Of a DNA stretch of 64,000 nucleotides, positions 8,614 to 16,523 are shown in pieces. The position numbers were made by a program, and so were the translations under genes. The stretch is from the NCBI GenBank assembly GCA_017621075.1, contig JAGATV010000058.1, positions 62,001 to 126,000 of the forward strand, written 5' to 3'. How positions within the stretch are numbered: position 1 is the stretch's first letter; each line of letters opens with the position of its first letter. This stretch comes from Lachnospiraceae bacterium. Its GTDB lineage: Bacteria > Bacillota > Clostridia > Lachnospirales > Lachnospiraceae. Below the pieces are notes generated by a model. It saw only the letters and a list, made by a program, of their open reading frames with translations. It made no database searches and was not told the DNA's origin.

Positions 8614-9891
8614 ATGAATCGCAAAAGCAAAGGAAAGATTTCATATACCTTACAAGCCATCAATATCATCCCCCTATTGTTCTTAGGGATCTTCATCCTG
8701 GTACTGGGGTCCCATTTCTTTACCGAGGCCATGCACGCCGAAGTGAAGCAGGAGCTGCGGTCAGTTGCCTCCAATGTCATCGCCATGTTCGACATCGCCT
8801 GCCCCGGGGATTATGAACTGTTGGGGGAAACCTCCTACCGGCTTCACAAAGGCGGCATTGACATTACCAATGATTATAGGATCATTGACCGGGTAAAGGA
8901 AGATACCGGCCTTGATGTGACTCTTTTTTATCAGGATACCCGCATTCTCACCACCATACAGAATGCATCCGGTGCACGCATCATAGGTACCGGTGCTCCC
9001 GAGATCGTGCTGAAGGACGTGTTGACAGGCGGGGAACCACACTTTTATGACAATGCCATGATCAACGGCTCCACCTATTTTTCCTATTATATTCCTCTTT
9101 GTAATGAAGATGGCAGTATTGTGGGAATCCTGTTTGTAGGCAAACCACGGAAAGAAGTGGATAAGGCTGTGCAACGTTCCCTTTATCCCCTGATTCTTGC
9201 CATATTGGTGACTCTTATCATAATGTCAGTGTGCATCTCCCGTTACACGAACAGTGTGGTATCCGTCCTGTTAAAGATCAAAAACTTTCTTTTTGCAGTA
9301 TCCGCCGGAGACCTGGGCGCCGAACTGTCGGAGGATGTCCTTGTCCGGAATGACGAGCTGGGAGACATCGGCCATTCCATCCTCACCATGCAGCGTTCCC
9401 TTCGCAACATGGTGGAACAGGATGCCCTGACTGCGCTGTATAACCGCCGCAGCGCCGACAGAAAGCTCCACCAGATCATACAGAAATCAGCTGAGCGGGG
9501 CACCCCTTTCTCCCTTGCCATCGGAGATATCGATTATTTCAAAAAGATCAATGACACTTATGGACATGACTGCGGGGACATTGTCTTAAAACAGGTTGCC
9601 GCACTGTTAAAAGAACACATGCGCAAGGAGGGCTTTGCCGCACGTTGGGGCGGGGAGGAGTTTCTCCTGGTATTCGACCATTCCGACAAAGAGGCAGCCA
9701 GGCACAGCCTGGAAAGTCTTTTGGATTCCATCCGCAGCCTAAAGATCCCTTATGACGGGCAGACCATCCGTCTGACCATGACCATAGGTCTTGCCGGAGG
9801 CAGCGAAACAGACTTCAATGTGCTGATCCGCAAGGCAGACGACAGGCTTTATGAAGGAAAGAGCCAGGGTCGTAACCGGATCATTGCCTAA
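8614..9891 (+). CDS. Membrane diguanylate cyclase with extracellular Cache-type sensor
   Basis: Predicted to make cyclic di-GMP from two GTP in response to an extracellular cue. The order is a transmembrane helix at ~residues 15-37, a single-Cache-like extracellular domain (~40-190), a second helix (~195-217), a short HAMP-like linker (GDLGAEL), then a GGDEF domain from ~265. The catalytic loop is RWGGEEF, an active form. The inhibitory RxxD site normally five residues before the loop reads RKEG, so feedback inhibition by product may be absent. A longer frame starts 39 nt upstream, but GGGAGG lies 7 nt before the ATG at 8614. The gene stands alone between a divergent lipoprotein gene and pncB. 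The ligand is unknown. Confidence 0.9.
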   Translation: MNRKSKGKISYTLQAINIIPLLFLGIFILVLGSHFFTEAMHAEVKQELRSVASNVIAMFDIACPGDYELLGETSYRLHKGGIDITNDYRIIDRVKEDTGLDVTLFYQDTRILTTIQNASGARIIGTGAPEIVLKDVLTGGEPHFYDNAMINGSTYFSYYIPLCNEDGSIVGILFVGKPRKEVDKAVQRSLYPLILAILVTLIIMSVCISRYTNSVVSVLLKIKNFLFAVSAGDLGAELSEDVLVRNDELGDIGHSILTMQRSLRNMVEQDALTALYNRRSADRKLHQIIQKSAERGTPFSLAIGDIDYFKKINDTYGHDCGDIVLKQVAALLKEHMRKEGFAARWGGEEFLLVFDHSDKEAARHSLESLLDSIRSLKIPYDGQTIRLTMTIGLAGGSETDFNVLIRKADDRLYEGKSQGRNRIIA

Positions 9892-9914
9892 ATCTTCCGT
9901 GGGGATAAACAGTC

Positions 9915-9943
9915 TTGCTTTTTTGCCCCAAATGGTATATGAT
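9915..9943 (+). promoter_or_regulatory. Sigma-A promoter of pncB
   Basis: TTGCTT (9915-9920), 17 nt, TATGAT (9938-9943). A short GC-rich inverted repeat (CCGG-GACG-CCGG) follows in the leader before the start codon. Confidence 0.6.
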
Positions 9944-10008
9944 TACAGTTAATTTACAGGTGACAAGACACCTTATGTGCCGGGACGCCGGCAGAAATGA
10001 GAGGAATT

Positions 10009-11472
10009 ATGGACAGACAGAATCTGACACTGCTTACAGATCTTTATGAACTGACCATGATGCAGGGTTATTTCAAAAATAAGGATCGTAACGAAACCGT
10101 TATCTTTGATGCTTTCTTCCGCAACAATCCCTGTGGAGGCGGCTATTCCATCTGTGCAGGACTGGAGCAGGTGATCCAGTATATCAAAGAACTTCATTTC
10201 GATCAGGAAGACATCGATTATCTGGCTTCCCTGGGCATCTTTGAGGACGACTTTTTGGATTACTTAAAGAACTTTCGGTTTTCCGGCGATATCTATGCCA
10301 TCCCTGAGGGAACCGTCATGTTTCCCAGAGAGCCAATGGTCAAAGTCATCGCTCCCATCATGGAAGCCCAATTGGTGGAAACTGCTATCCTGAATATCAT
10401 CAACCACCAGAGCCTGATCGCAACCAAGGCTGCAAGAGTCTGCTATGCCGCACGGGGAGACGGAATCATGGAGTTTGGTCTGCGGCGTGCACAGGGACCT
10501 GACGCCGGCACTTACGGTGCAAGAGCTGCCATGATCGGCGGCTGCATCGGCACCAGCAACGTACTGGCAGGGCAGTTGTTTGACGTTCCCGTAAAGGGCA
10601 CTCACGCACACAGTTGGATCATGAGCTTCCCCGACGAGTATACCGCTTTCAAAACTTATGCCTATATGTATCCCAGTGCCTGCATCCTGTTGGTAGACAC
10701 TTATGATACTTTAAAATCCGGCGTGCCCAATGCTATCCGTGTCTTCACCGAAATGCGGGAATCCGGCATTCCCCTGACCTTTTACGGCATCCGCTTAGAC
10801 AGCGGCGATCTGGCATATCTGTCCAAGAAAGCCCGCAAGATGCTGGACGCAGCAGGGTTCCCGGATGCGGTGATCTCCGCTTCCAACGATCTGGACGAGT
10901 TCCTGATCGACAGTCTGAAGGCTCAGGGCGCTGCCATCACCTCCTGGGGTGTGGGCACCAACCTGATCACCTCTAAGGACAACCCTTCCTTTGGCGGCGT
11001 ATACAAACTGGCTGCCGTACAGGATAAGGACGGCACCTTCATCCCCAAGATCAAGCTTTCCGAAAATACCGAAAAGGTCACCAACCCCGGTGACAAGATG
11101 ATCTATCGTATTTATGAGAAGGACGAAAAGGGTGCGGACAAGATCAAGGCGGATCTGATCTGTCTCACCGACGAAGTATTCGACCCTGCACAGGACCTTC
11201 TTTTGTTCGATCCTGCGGAGCCCTGGAAGAAGACCAAGATGAAGGGCGGCACCTACACCATCCGTCCTATCTTAAAACAGATCTTTAAAAATGGGGAATG
11301 CTGCTACACCTCTCCCAAGGTCATGGAGATACGGGAATACTGTAAGCAGGAGCTGGATACCCTGTGGGAGGAAACCAAACGTCTGGTAAATCCCCACGAA
11401 GTATATGTGGACCTGTCCAAAAAGCTGTATGATGTAAAACTGGAACTTCTGGATCGGATGAGTGAAAAATAA
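10009..11472 (+). CDS. pncB: Nicotinate phosphoribosyltransferase
   Basis: Converts nicotinate, PRPP and ATP to nicotinate mononucleotide, the entry step of the Preiss-Handler NAD salvage route. The product is 487 residues, normal for the Firmicute form. The N-terminus [14 protein letters not shown] and the segment [11 protein letters not shown] near residue 200, with its conserved histidines, are hallmarks. [15 protein letters not shown] holds the phosphoribosyl-binding acidic residues. An ATG 12 nt upstream lacks any ribosome-binding site; AGAGGA directly precedes the chosen ATG, though the gap is short. The gene has its own promoter and a strong bidirectional terminator, so it looks monocistronic. 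Its PRPP would come from Prs (35.2 kb). Confidence 0.95.
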   Translation: MDRQNLTLLTDLYELTMMQGYFKNKDRNETVIFDAFFRNNPCGGGYSICAGLEQVIQYIKELHFDQEDIDYLASLGIFEDDFLDYLKNFRFSGDIYAIPEGTVMFPREPMVKVIAPIMEAQLVETAILNIINHQSLIATKAARVCYAARGDGIMEFGLRRAQGPDAGTYGARAAMIGGCIGTSNVLAGQLFDVPVKGTHAHSWIMSFPDEYTAFKTYAYMYPSACILLVDTYDTLKSGVPNAIRVFTEMRESGIPLTFYGIRLDSGDLAYLSKKARKMLDAAGFPDAVISASNDLDEFLIDSLKAQGAAITSWGVGTNLITSKDNPSFGGVYKLAAVQDKDGTFIPKIKLSENTEKVTNPGDKMIYRIYEKDEKGADKIKADLICLTDEVFDPAQDLLLFDPAEPWKKTKMKGGTYTIRPILKQIFKNGECCYTSPKVMEIREYCKQELDTLWEETKRLVNPHEVYVDLSKKLYDVKLELLDRMSEK

Positions 11473-11488
11473 GACTCATGCGTTCACT

Positions 11489-11532
11489 AAAAAAGGCTGA
11501 AGGGCTCATCTGAGCGCTTTCAGCCTTTTTTC
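11489..11532. terminator. Bidirectional terminator between pncB and spoVT
   Basis: AAAAAAGGCTGAA and TTCAGCCTTTTTT flank an inner GGCTC/GAGC stem. A/T runs on both sides make it work for both convergent genes. Confidence 0.9.
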
Positions 11533-11554
11533 TGCATCCCTTTTTGCCGTCCTG

Positions 11555-12100
11555 CTACTGTTCCATCTGCCTTCCCAAAAAACCTGCCGCAGACAGCACC
11601 AGCTTCTGTTCCACTTCTCCCATCCTGCCCCTGCTGTTGTTTTCCAAAAGCACCACGCTGCCGATCACATCACCTTCACAGATAATAGGTGCAATGGCCT
11701 GGTGCTGGTACTCATCAGCGATTTCGCCGCAGATGTTGATAAAGCTCCTGTCCCCTCTGGACGCCAGGACAGTCTCTCTGTTATTCACCTTCTCCTCCAA
11801 CTGCTTGCTGACAGACTTGTTCAACAACTGCTTATATCCTCCTGCAGCCGCCACAAACTGGTCCCTGTCTGCAATGACTGCCGCATGACCCGAGACCTGG
11901 GCCAGGCTTTCCGCATATTGCTTTGCAAAGGTGGTCATCTCACCGATGGGAGAATATTTTTTCAGAATGATCTGCCCCTCTCTGTCCGTGTAGATTTCCA
12001 AAGGGTCGCTCTCCCTGATGTGGAGCGTCCTGCGGATCTCCTTGGGAATCACGATACGGCCCAAGTCATCTATTCTTCTGACAATTCCTGTTGCTTTCAT
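11555..12100 (-). CDS. spoVT: Stage V sporulation protein T (AbrB-type regulator)
   Basis: DNA-binding regulator of forespore gene expression under sigma-G. The N-terminal swapped-hairpin AbrB domain is unmistakable (TGIVRRIDDLGRIVIPKEIRR, truncated here to its core RRIDDLGRIVIPKEI, residues ~8-22). The C-terminal ~120 residues form a GAF-like domain that in Bacillus SpoVT mediates tetramerisation and perhaps ligand sensing. The length of 181 residues is standard. GGAGG lies 8 nt before the ATG. The gene is convergent with pncB and has a ~180-nt upstream gap in which I could not define a convincing sigma-G promoter. Its presence is good evidence that the organism forms endospores. Confidence 0.95.
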   Translation of the reverse strand: MKATGIVRRIDDLGRIVIPKEIRRTLHIRESDPLEIYTDREGQIILKKYSPIGEMTTFAKQYAESLAQVSGHAAVIADRDQFVAAAGGYKQLLNKSVSKQLEEKVNNRETVLASRGDRSFINICGEIADEYQHQAIAPIICEGDVIGSVVLLENNSRGRMGEVEQKLVLSAAGFLGRQMEQ

Positions 12101-12282
12101 TTGGTGTGTCCTCCATTTCTATAAACCCATATTGTGAGTATCATACGGATTTTGCTAATTCTCAGATATGGAGTTATTATGTGGAAAATCCGGGAATTTA
12201 TTCTTCTATAATCTTTGAATTGTATCCCGCATCAATCCTGTATGATCGAGGATAAAATCATTGTTTTCCACAAAGGCTTTAC

Positions 12283-12882
12283 TTATCTGATCAGACACAT
12301 ATCGTCAATCACCCATCCCTCATTTTCCATGTGATACTCTCCGCCACAACATGGACAAACCTTTTGTCTGACAGCATCAAAGCTGCCGCCACAGCTTGGA
12401 CACGCTACGGAAGTGATCGAAAATCCGGGTGGTTCCATGACAGCCACATTTCTGCTCAATTCCACATCAATACAATCCCCCGTTTTACGCACTTTCCCCT
12501 GATTTTCACTATAATTGGTCCACCAGGTACGCAGGGACATATCCCCATCACAGCATGCAGGAGGGATGTCATCCCGGTGCCATGCATTAAGCTCCTGCGC
12601 AAACTCGTCATACATTCCCCGCTCCGGATCCCATGTGGGTACAGACTGCCGAAATGCCTTGTATGCAGAGACATACTTTCCAATCCATCTGCCGCCGATG
12701 CCCCAAAAGACAAGCCCCAAGGCACCGAATATCATTTCCCACATCATGATAACGGAAGTGGCCCAAAAAGAAATCCCAACAAGACCTGCTGCCATCCACG
12801 CCAGCCCCTTAAACAGTTCCATTCCATCCGGTTCGCTGACGGTCTTTCTCTCATTCGTTTTCAAATCCGGAAAAAGTCCCAT
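12283..12882 (-). CDS. Membrane protein with C-terminal zinc ribbon, unknown function
   Basis: The 199-residue product has two hydrophobic helices (about residues 25-70), a soluble region, and a C-terminal zinc ribbon with two cysteine pairs (CPSCGG and CPCCGG, about residues 159-178). Such ribbons often sit on membrane-bound partner-binding or scaffold proteins. No catalytic motif is seen. AGAGGGG about 8 nt before the ATG supports the start. Immediately after the stop codon, the frame shifted by one base stays open for ~30 codons and reads like protein (FVENNDFILDHTGLMRDTIQ), so the gene may have lost a short C-terminal tail through a frameshift near its end. Function is not assigned. Confidence 0.65.
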   Translation of the reverse strand: MGLFPDLKTNERKTVSEPDGMELFKGLAWMAAGLVGISFWATSVIMMWEMIFGALGLVFWGIGGRWIGKYVSAYKAFRQSVPTWDPERGMYDEFAQELNAWHRDDIPPACCDGDMSLRTWWTNYSENQGKVRKTGDCIDVELSRNVAVMEPPGFSITSVACPSCGGSFDAVRQKVCPCCGGEYHMENEGWVIDDMCLIR

Positions 12883-13057
12883 TTTTTATCCCCTCTGTTT
12901 CCACCTCAATGTCTGCACCAAAATCACTCGAACATCATATCATCTTCTTTACATTCTCTCCACCACAGATGTGTAAATAATTGTAAAATTAATGTAATAA
13001 GATGAAAAAAGGAATCGATGTCCGTTCTATTGTAAACCGGCATTTGCATGCGTGTAC

Positions 13058-13210
13058 ATGATGCAGACACAGACTCAGAATGAGATTGACAGAATGAAGA
13101 AACGGGTTGACCTTCTAAAAGCAGGATTATCCGGCCTTCAACGATAGGATATACGAAAAATTGCAGCGTTATCAAACGGAGGAACTTGATATATTGAATT
13201 CTCCCAAAAA
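13058..13210 (+). pseudogene. Frame-broken remnant of a coiled-coil-like protein
   Basis: The 333-base gap 12883-13215 holds no intact gene. On the plus strand from 13058 a short frame (28 codons) encodes a charged, helix-forming stretch (QNEIDRMKKRVDLLKAGLSG) and ends at TAG 13145. The next frame continues immediately with NDRIYEKLQRYQTEELDIL, again protein-like, and runs into the 3' end of the MATE gene. A single indel near 13140 would join them. This looks like the decayed end of a gene truncated by the neighbouring A+T-rich insert. No homologue recognised. The rest of the gap (12883-13057) shows nothing I can name. Confidence 0.4.
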
Positions 13211-13215
13211 CCTTT

Positions 13216-14544
13216 TTAATATTTGTATTTTTTTTGATTTACCCGTAGAAAAACCGTTGTGACGACTACCGCCATCATTTCCGCTGCAACGATAGACATC
13301 CAAATGCCATCCACCTTCCAAAAAAGAGGAAAGATCAAAACGGCTGCAATCTGAAATACCAGGGTCCTCATAAATGATATTGCTGCTGAAACCAATCCAT
13401 TGTTTAATGCGGTAAAAAATGAAGAACCGAAAATTGCAAATCCCGAAAAGAGAAAAGAAAAAGAAAAAATCGAGAATGCACGCACGGTAAGATCAAGCAG
13501 CTCCTCATCATAACCTACAAACAAAACAGAGAGCGGCCTTGCAAAAATATAAGAGGCAGCGAGCATAACCACTGCAAATGCGCCGATCAATACAAGACTT
13601 TTTCTTAATAATCCTTTTAACTCTTTATTATTCTTTGCGCCAAAATGATATCCGATAACCGGAGCTGTTCCAACTGAATAGCCAATAAATATCGCCTGAA
13701 ATATCATACTGACGTACATAAGTACTCCATATGCGGCAACTCCATCCTCTCCGGCATATTTCAGTAATTGCACATTATAGAGCATGCTTACAACAGACAT
13801 TGCAATATTGCTCATCAATTCTGATGAACCATTGATACAGGTTTTCGCAAGTGATTTTCCATCAAACTCCGTTCTGCCAAGCCGCAGAAGGCTGCTATTT
13901 GGTTGTGCAAAATAGACAAGCGGTACAATCCCGCCTACACATTGACTGATTGCCGTCGCAGTTGCAGCTCCTTCAAGTCCCCAGTCAAATACTGCCACAA
14001 ACAATGCATCCAACAGCATATTGGTAAGGCCTGCTGCAATCGTCACATATAGTCCAAGAGTTGGTTTTTCGGCAGTGGCAAACAGACATTGAAATTCATA
14101 TTGTAAAATATAAGCAGGAATTGCTATTAAAATAATGCGCCCATATTTTACACTGTCTTCTAAAAGCTGTCCTTCTGCCCCTAATGCAGAGGCCAAAGGA
14201 CGAAGAAAGATAATCCCCAAAAAAGCCAGCACAATACCACAAGCCATTGAAGTATAAACAATAAGTGAAAACAGATGCTTTGCTCTATTAACATTACCTT
14301 CTCCCATTGTCTTTGCAATGAGTGCACCTCCGCCGGTTCCGAACATAAATCCGCAGGAACCCAGAATCAACAGAAAGGGCATAATAAAATTAACAGCAGT
14401 AAACGGTGTTTTGCCTACAAAATTTGATACAAAAAATCCATCCACCACACCATAAATGGAAGTGAACACCAGCATAATGATGGATGGCAAAGTAAACCGT
14501 AAGAGTTTTCTATAATTAAAGTGATCTGATAATTGAATGTTCAT
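13216..14544 (-). CDS. MATE-family multidrug efflux transporter
   Basis: Twelve-helix cation-coupled exporter of the MATE/MatE family (442 residues, normal length). The N-terminus LLRFTLPSIIMLVFTSIYGVVDGFFVSNFVG is characteristic in its core (PSIIMLVFTSIYGVVDGFF), and a second, similar half begins near residue 225. Members export cationic drugs, dyes or toxic metabolites using Na+ or H+ gradients. GGAGGG sits just before the ATG at 14544. The start overlaps the end of the kinase-like gene by 29 nt, so translation is probably coupled. The operon order is marR, kinase-like, MATE. Base composition is clearly more A+T-rich than the neighbouring housekeeping genes, which suggests acquisition. The substrate cannot be inferred. 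Confidence 0.9.
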   Translation of the reverse strand: MNIQLSDHFNYRKLLRFTLPSIIMLVFTSIYGVVDGFFVSNFVGKTPFTAVNFIMPFLLILGSCGFMFGTGGGALIAKTMGEGNVNRAKHLFSLIVYTSMACGIVLAFLGIIFLRPLASALGAEGQLLEDSVKYGRIILIAIPAYILQYEFQCLFATAEKPTLGLYVTIAAGLTNMLLDALFVAVFDWGLEGAATATAISQCVGGIVPLVYFAQPNSSLLRLGRTEFDGKSLAKTCINGSSELMSNIAMSVVSMLYNVQLLKYAGEDGVAAYGVLMYVSMIFQAIFIGYSVGTAPVIGYHFGAKNNKELKGLLRKSLVLIGAFAVVMLAASYIFARPLSVLFVGYDEELLDLTVRAFSIFSFSFLFSGFAIFGSSFFTALNNGLVSAAISFMRTLVFQIAAVLIFPLFWKVDGIWMSIVAAEMMAVVVTTVFLRVNQKKYKY

Positions 14545-14890
14545 TTTCCCTCCTAAACCAGCATTCTATAAAAGCTTTTACTGCCGGAGCCAGTTCTTTG
14601 ATTGTCCAGTCTGTAGTATTGACTACAAGATGATAGGAAGCCCGGTCTCCCCATTTGTTTTCTGTTATCATTTCTCGCGTCCGGGAACGGTTTTTATCAA
14701 TACTGCGAATTTTACGTTCCATTTCTTTTCGTGAAAGCTTCTCATTCTCGTCAGCCATGTCTAAGCATCGCCGAACTTTTGCATCCATATCAGCACAGAC
14801 GAAAATATGAAACGGATGATATTCGGATAACAGCATATCTGCATTTCTGCCGCCACTGCCAAACTCACGACTGATCGTGGCAATTCTCAT
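14516..14890 (-). CDS. Cytidylate-kinase-like protein with internal deletion
   Basis: The start (RIATISREFGSGGR) is the P-loop region of the cytidylate kinase-like family (AAA_26), and the rest (ADMLLSEYHPFHIFVCADMD, KVRRC, then WGDRASYHLVVNTT) is its C-terminal half. Full proteins have ~200 residues; this one has 124. The join falls at a GR dipeptide, where ISREFGSGG-R should continue through a lysine-bearing helix and a lid before reaching a second GR-NAD. I infer an in-frame deletion of about 80 codons between two GR-encoding sites. The P-loop lysine is missing, so kinase activity is unlikely. It is retained between marR and the MATE gene and overlaps the latter. Such kinase-MATE neighbours are common in Clostridia. 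Confidence 0.75.
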   Translation of the reverse strand: MRIATISREFGSGGRNADMLLSEYHPFHIFVCADMDAKVRRCLDMADENEKLSRKEMERKIRSIDKNRSRTREMITENKWGDRASYHLVVNTTDWTIKELAPAVKAFIECWFRRENEHSIIRSL

Positions 14891-14905
14891 AGCTTCTTTC
14901 CTCCA

Positions 14906-15343
14906 CTATAGACTTCTATTTTTTTCTTTCAGAGAAGTTAAAAACCTCTCCGTTAATTCAAGATACTTCTCTATATCATCCTTTTCCCAAGATGCAAAGA
15001 TATCATTTTCCATCTCAATCAATCGTATAGCAGTATGCTTTGCCAATTGTTTTCCCTCATCTGTCAGGCAGACATTTTTATTTTTAGCACCGGCTGATTT
15101 TAAATAAACAATACCTTCCTCTTCCAGCTTACGAATTGCAGAATTTATGGTCTGCTTACTGACACCGGAACGGCGGCTTATTTCCTGCAGCAGACATCTG
15201 TCCCCATTATCACAGATGGTATATAGAATAATCATTGCGCTGTCAGATAATCCCAAATGTAAAGAAATATCATGATACACAGCATTCATCTCGCCCACCA
15301 GGTAATTGTAGCGTTTCATTTCATTCGAAGTATAAGTTGCCAT
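14906..15343 (-). CDS. MarR-family transcriptional regulator
   Basis: Winged-helix dimeric repressor of 145 residues. The helix-turn-helix lies around residues 50-80 (LLQEISRRSGVSKQTINSAI), followed by a wing (EGIVYLKSAGAKNKNVCLTDEG). A much longer frame extends upstream to 15850, but AAGGAG sits 9 nt before the ATG at 15343 and the promoter is located just beyond it, so the short start is correct. It heads the operon with the kinase-like and MATE genes. Two direct copies of GATTTCGTACTA lie over its promoter and leader, a layout typical of self-repression relieved by a drug-like ligand. It probably controls the efflux gene behind it. Confidence 0.88.
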   Translation of the reverse strand: MATYTSNEMKRYNYLVGEMNAVYHDISLHLGLSDSAMIILYTICDNGDRCLLQEISRRSGVSKQTINSAIRKLEEEGIVYLKSAGAKNKNVCLTDEGKQLAKHTAIRLIEMENDIFASWEKDDIEKYLELTERFLTSLKEKNRSL

Positions 15344-15358
15344 TTTATCATTCTCCTT

Positions 15359-15409
15359 TAGTACGAAATCATACCCGGTTAATATAGTACGAAATCGCAC
15401 CATTTTCAA
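15359..15409 (-). promoter_or_regulatory. Promoter and tandem operator of the marR-MATE operon
   Basis: On the minus strand: TTGAAA (complement of 15404-15409), exactly 17 nt, TATATT (complement of 15381-15386). GATTTCGTACTA occurs twice, at 15385-15396 (in the spacer and touching the -10) and at 15359-15370 (between the start site and the Shine-Dalgarno), 26 bp apart. Binding at both would block initiation and elongation. The link to MarR is inferred from position. Confidence 0.7.
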
Positions 15410-15433
15410 GCTGTTTTCCACATTGATATACTT

Positions 15434-15480
15434 AAAAAATAGTCCCAATTCGGTTTTAGTCTGGTAAGGAATGGGACTAT
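15434..15480 (-). terminator. Minus-strand terminator upstream of the marR promoter
   Basis: ATAGTCCCA (15439-15447) pairs with TGGGACTAT (15472-15480). On the minus strand the stem is followed by TTTTTT. No minus-strand gene feeds it now, so it may be left from a lost gene or insulate the marR promoter. Confidence 0.5.
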
Positions 15481-15670
15481 CATTCAGAAATGGGGGATAG
15501 CCCTGTTTCCGTATGCAATTTGGTAGGCAGTATGGTATTATAGGGTGGAAAAGGTTGGAAACAAGTGATGTAAAAGAATTTTGACATAGGAAAGTAACCA
15601 TTGTAAAAGGGATTTGGTGGACTGATATTGGTTTGTAGTATATGATATGGGCAAGTAGAGGTGATAGATT
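15481..15670 (+). other. Leader region of the XRE regulator gene
   Basis: A TTGACA occurs at 15581-15586 but has no good -10 at the right distance, so no promoter is called. AGAGGTGAT directly precedes the regulator start. No other signal is evident in the 15344-15670 gap beyond the marR promoter and the hairpin. Confidence 0.3.
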
Positions 15671-16330
15671 ATGGATATTGGAACGAAGATTAAAAATGCG
15701 CGAATAGCTGCACAGTTGACACAAGAGCAAGTTGCAGATGCACTCGGTGTGAGTAGACAGACAATGTCCAACTGGGAGAATGGCAAGACATATCCTGACA
15801 TTGTCAGCGTTATCAGGATGAGTGACCTGTATGCAATAAGCCTTGACCATCTTTTGAAGGAAAAGGAAAAAATACCTATGTCGAACTACATGGACTATCT
15901 GGAAGAAAGCACCAATACGGTTAAGAGCCAGAAGAAGCTATCCTTGACAATACTGCTTGCCACTTACCTTGGCATCTGGGCATTCGCACTCATTGTGTTC
16001 TGGTTCTTTATTAGTGGCTCCGACGCTATGGGATACAGCCTTGTATTTTTGTGGATCATCCTTCCTGTTGCTACACTTGTGATTTCGTTGCTGATCGGTA
16101 AGAATAACCACCTTGGTAAAGGGAAGTGGCTGACGCCTATTGCATTCGGTGCTATACACATGCTGGCTGAATATGCTACATTCAGCGTGCGAAACATGAT
16201 TGCAGTTTCGTTTACTAGAATTAATGTACCTCATTTTGAACTGATTTTAATTGGAGCATCCTTCTCTGTTATTGGCTTGGGTATTGGAAGTCTTGCCTAT
16301 CATATCAAATCCAAAGATAAGAAGAGGTAA
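15671..16330 (+). CDS. XRE-family regulator with C-terminal membrane anchor
   Basis: Residues ~5-60 form a Cro/C1-type helix-turn-helix (IAAQLTQEQVADALGVSRQT, then WENGKTYPD). About 30 polar residues follow, then four hydrophobic helices (approximately residues 93-115, 120-140, 150-172 and 188-212) and a basic end. The 219-residue protein therefore binds DNA while held in the membrane, a design seen in many Clostridia regulators next to transporters. AGAGGTGAT lies upstream of the ATG. It is divergent from the marR-MATE operon and lies in the same A+T-richer stretch, so the two may have arrived together. Its target and signal are unknown. Confidence 0.85.
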   Translation: MDIGTKIKNARIAAQLTQEQVADALGVSRQTMSNWENGKTYPDIVSVIRMSDLYAISLDHLLKEKEKIPMSNYMDYLEESTNTVKSQKKLSLTILLATYLGIWAFALIVFWFFISGSDAMGYSLVFLWIILPVATLVISLLIGKNNHLGKGKWLTPIAFGAIHMLAEYATFSVRNMIAVSFTRINVPHFELILIGASFSVIGLGIGSLAYHIKSKDKKR

Positions 16331-16523
16331 GCCAATTCCAATTTCTAGGTGTGTTAAGAAGGCTCCACCTCAATAAATGTCATAACAGGGGTTTTTGCAG
16401 CCAAAAAGATTCTCTTCCAATCCGGCATTCCGCAAATTTTCCCCTTCGTATTTGAATATGATTATCTATTAATAATATCTAAATTATAGAGGTGTTTAAA
16501 CACCAAAACGCGCCTGGATTATA

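Noticed and set aside
12924..13175. An 83-codon minus-strand frame in the gap
   Set aside because: No ribosome-binding site, cysteine- and serine-rich sequence without family resemblance; the plus-strand remnant explains the region better.
15581..15609. TTGACA as promoter of the XRE regulator
   Set aside because: At 17 nt the -10 would be TAAAAG, too poor a match to call.
16330..16450. A ~30-codon protein-like minus-strand stretch (KYEGENLRNAGLEENLFG)
   Set aside because: There is no start codon or ribosome-binding site and both ends are stops. It may be a remnant of a lost gene but it is too short to call.
16491..16504. Perfect palindrome GGTGTTTAAACACC
   Set aside because: It has no loop for a terminator and no promoter beside it; a binding site is possible but unsupported.
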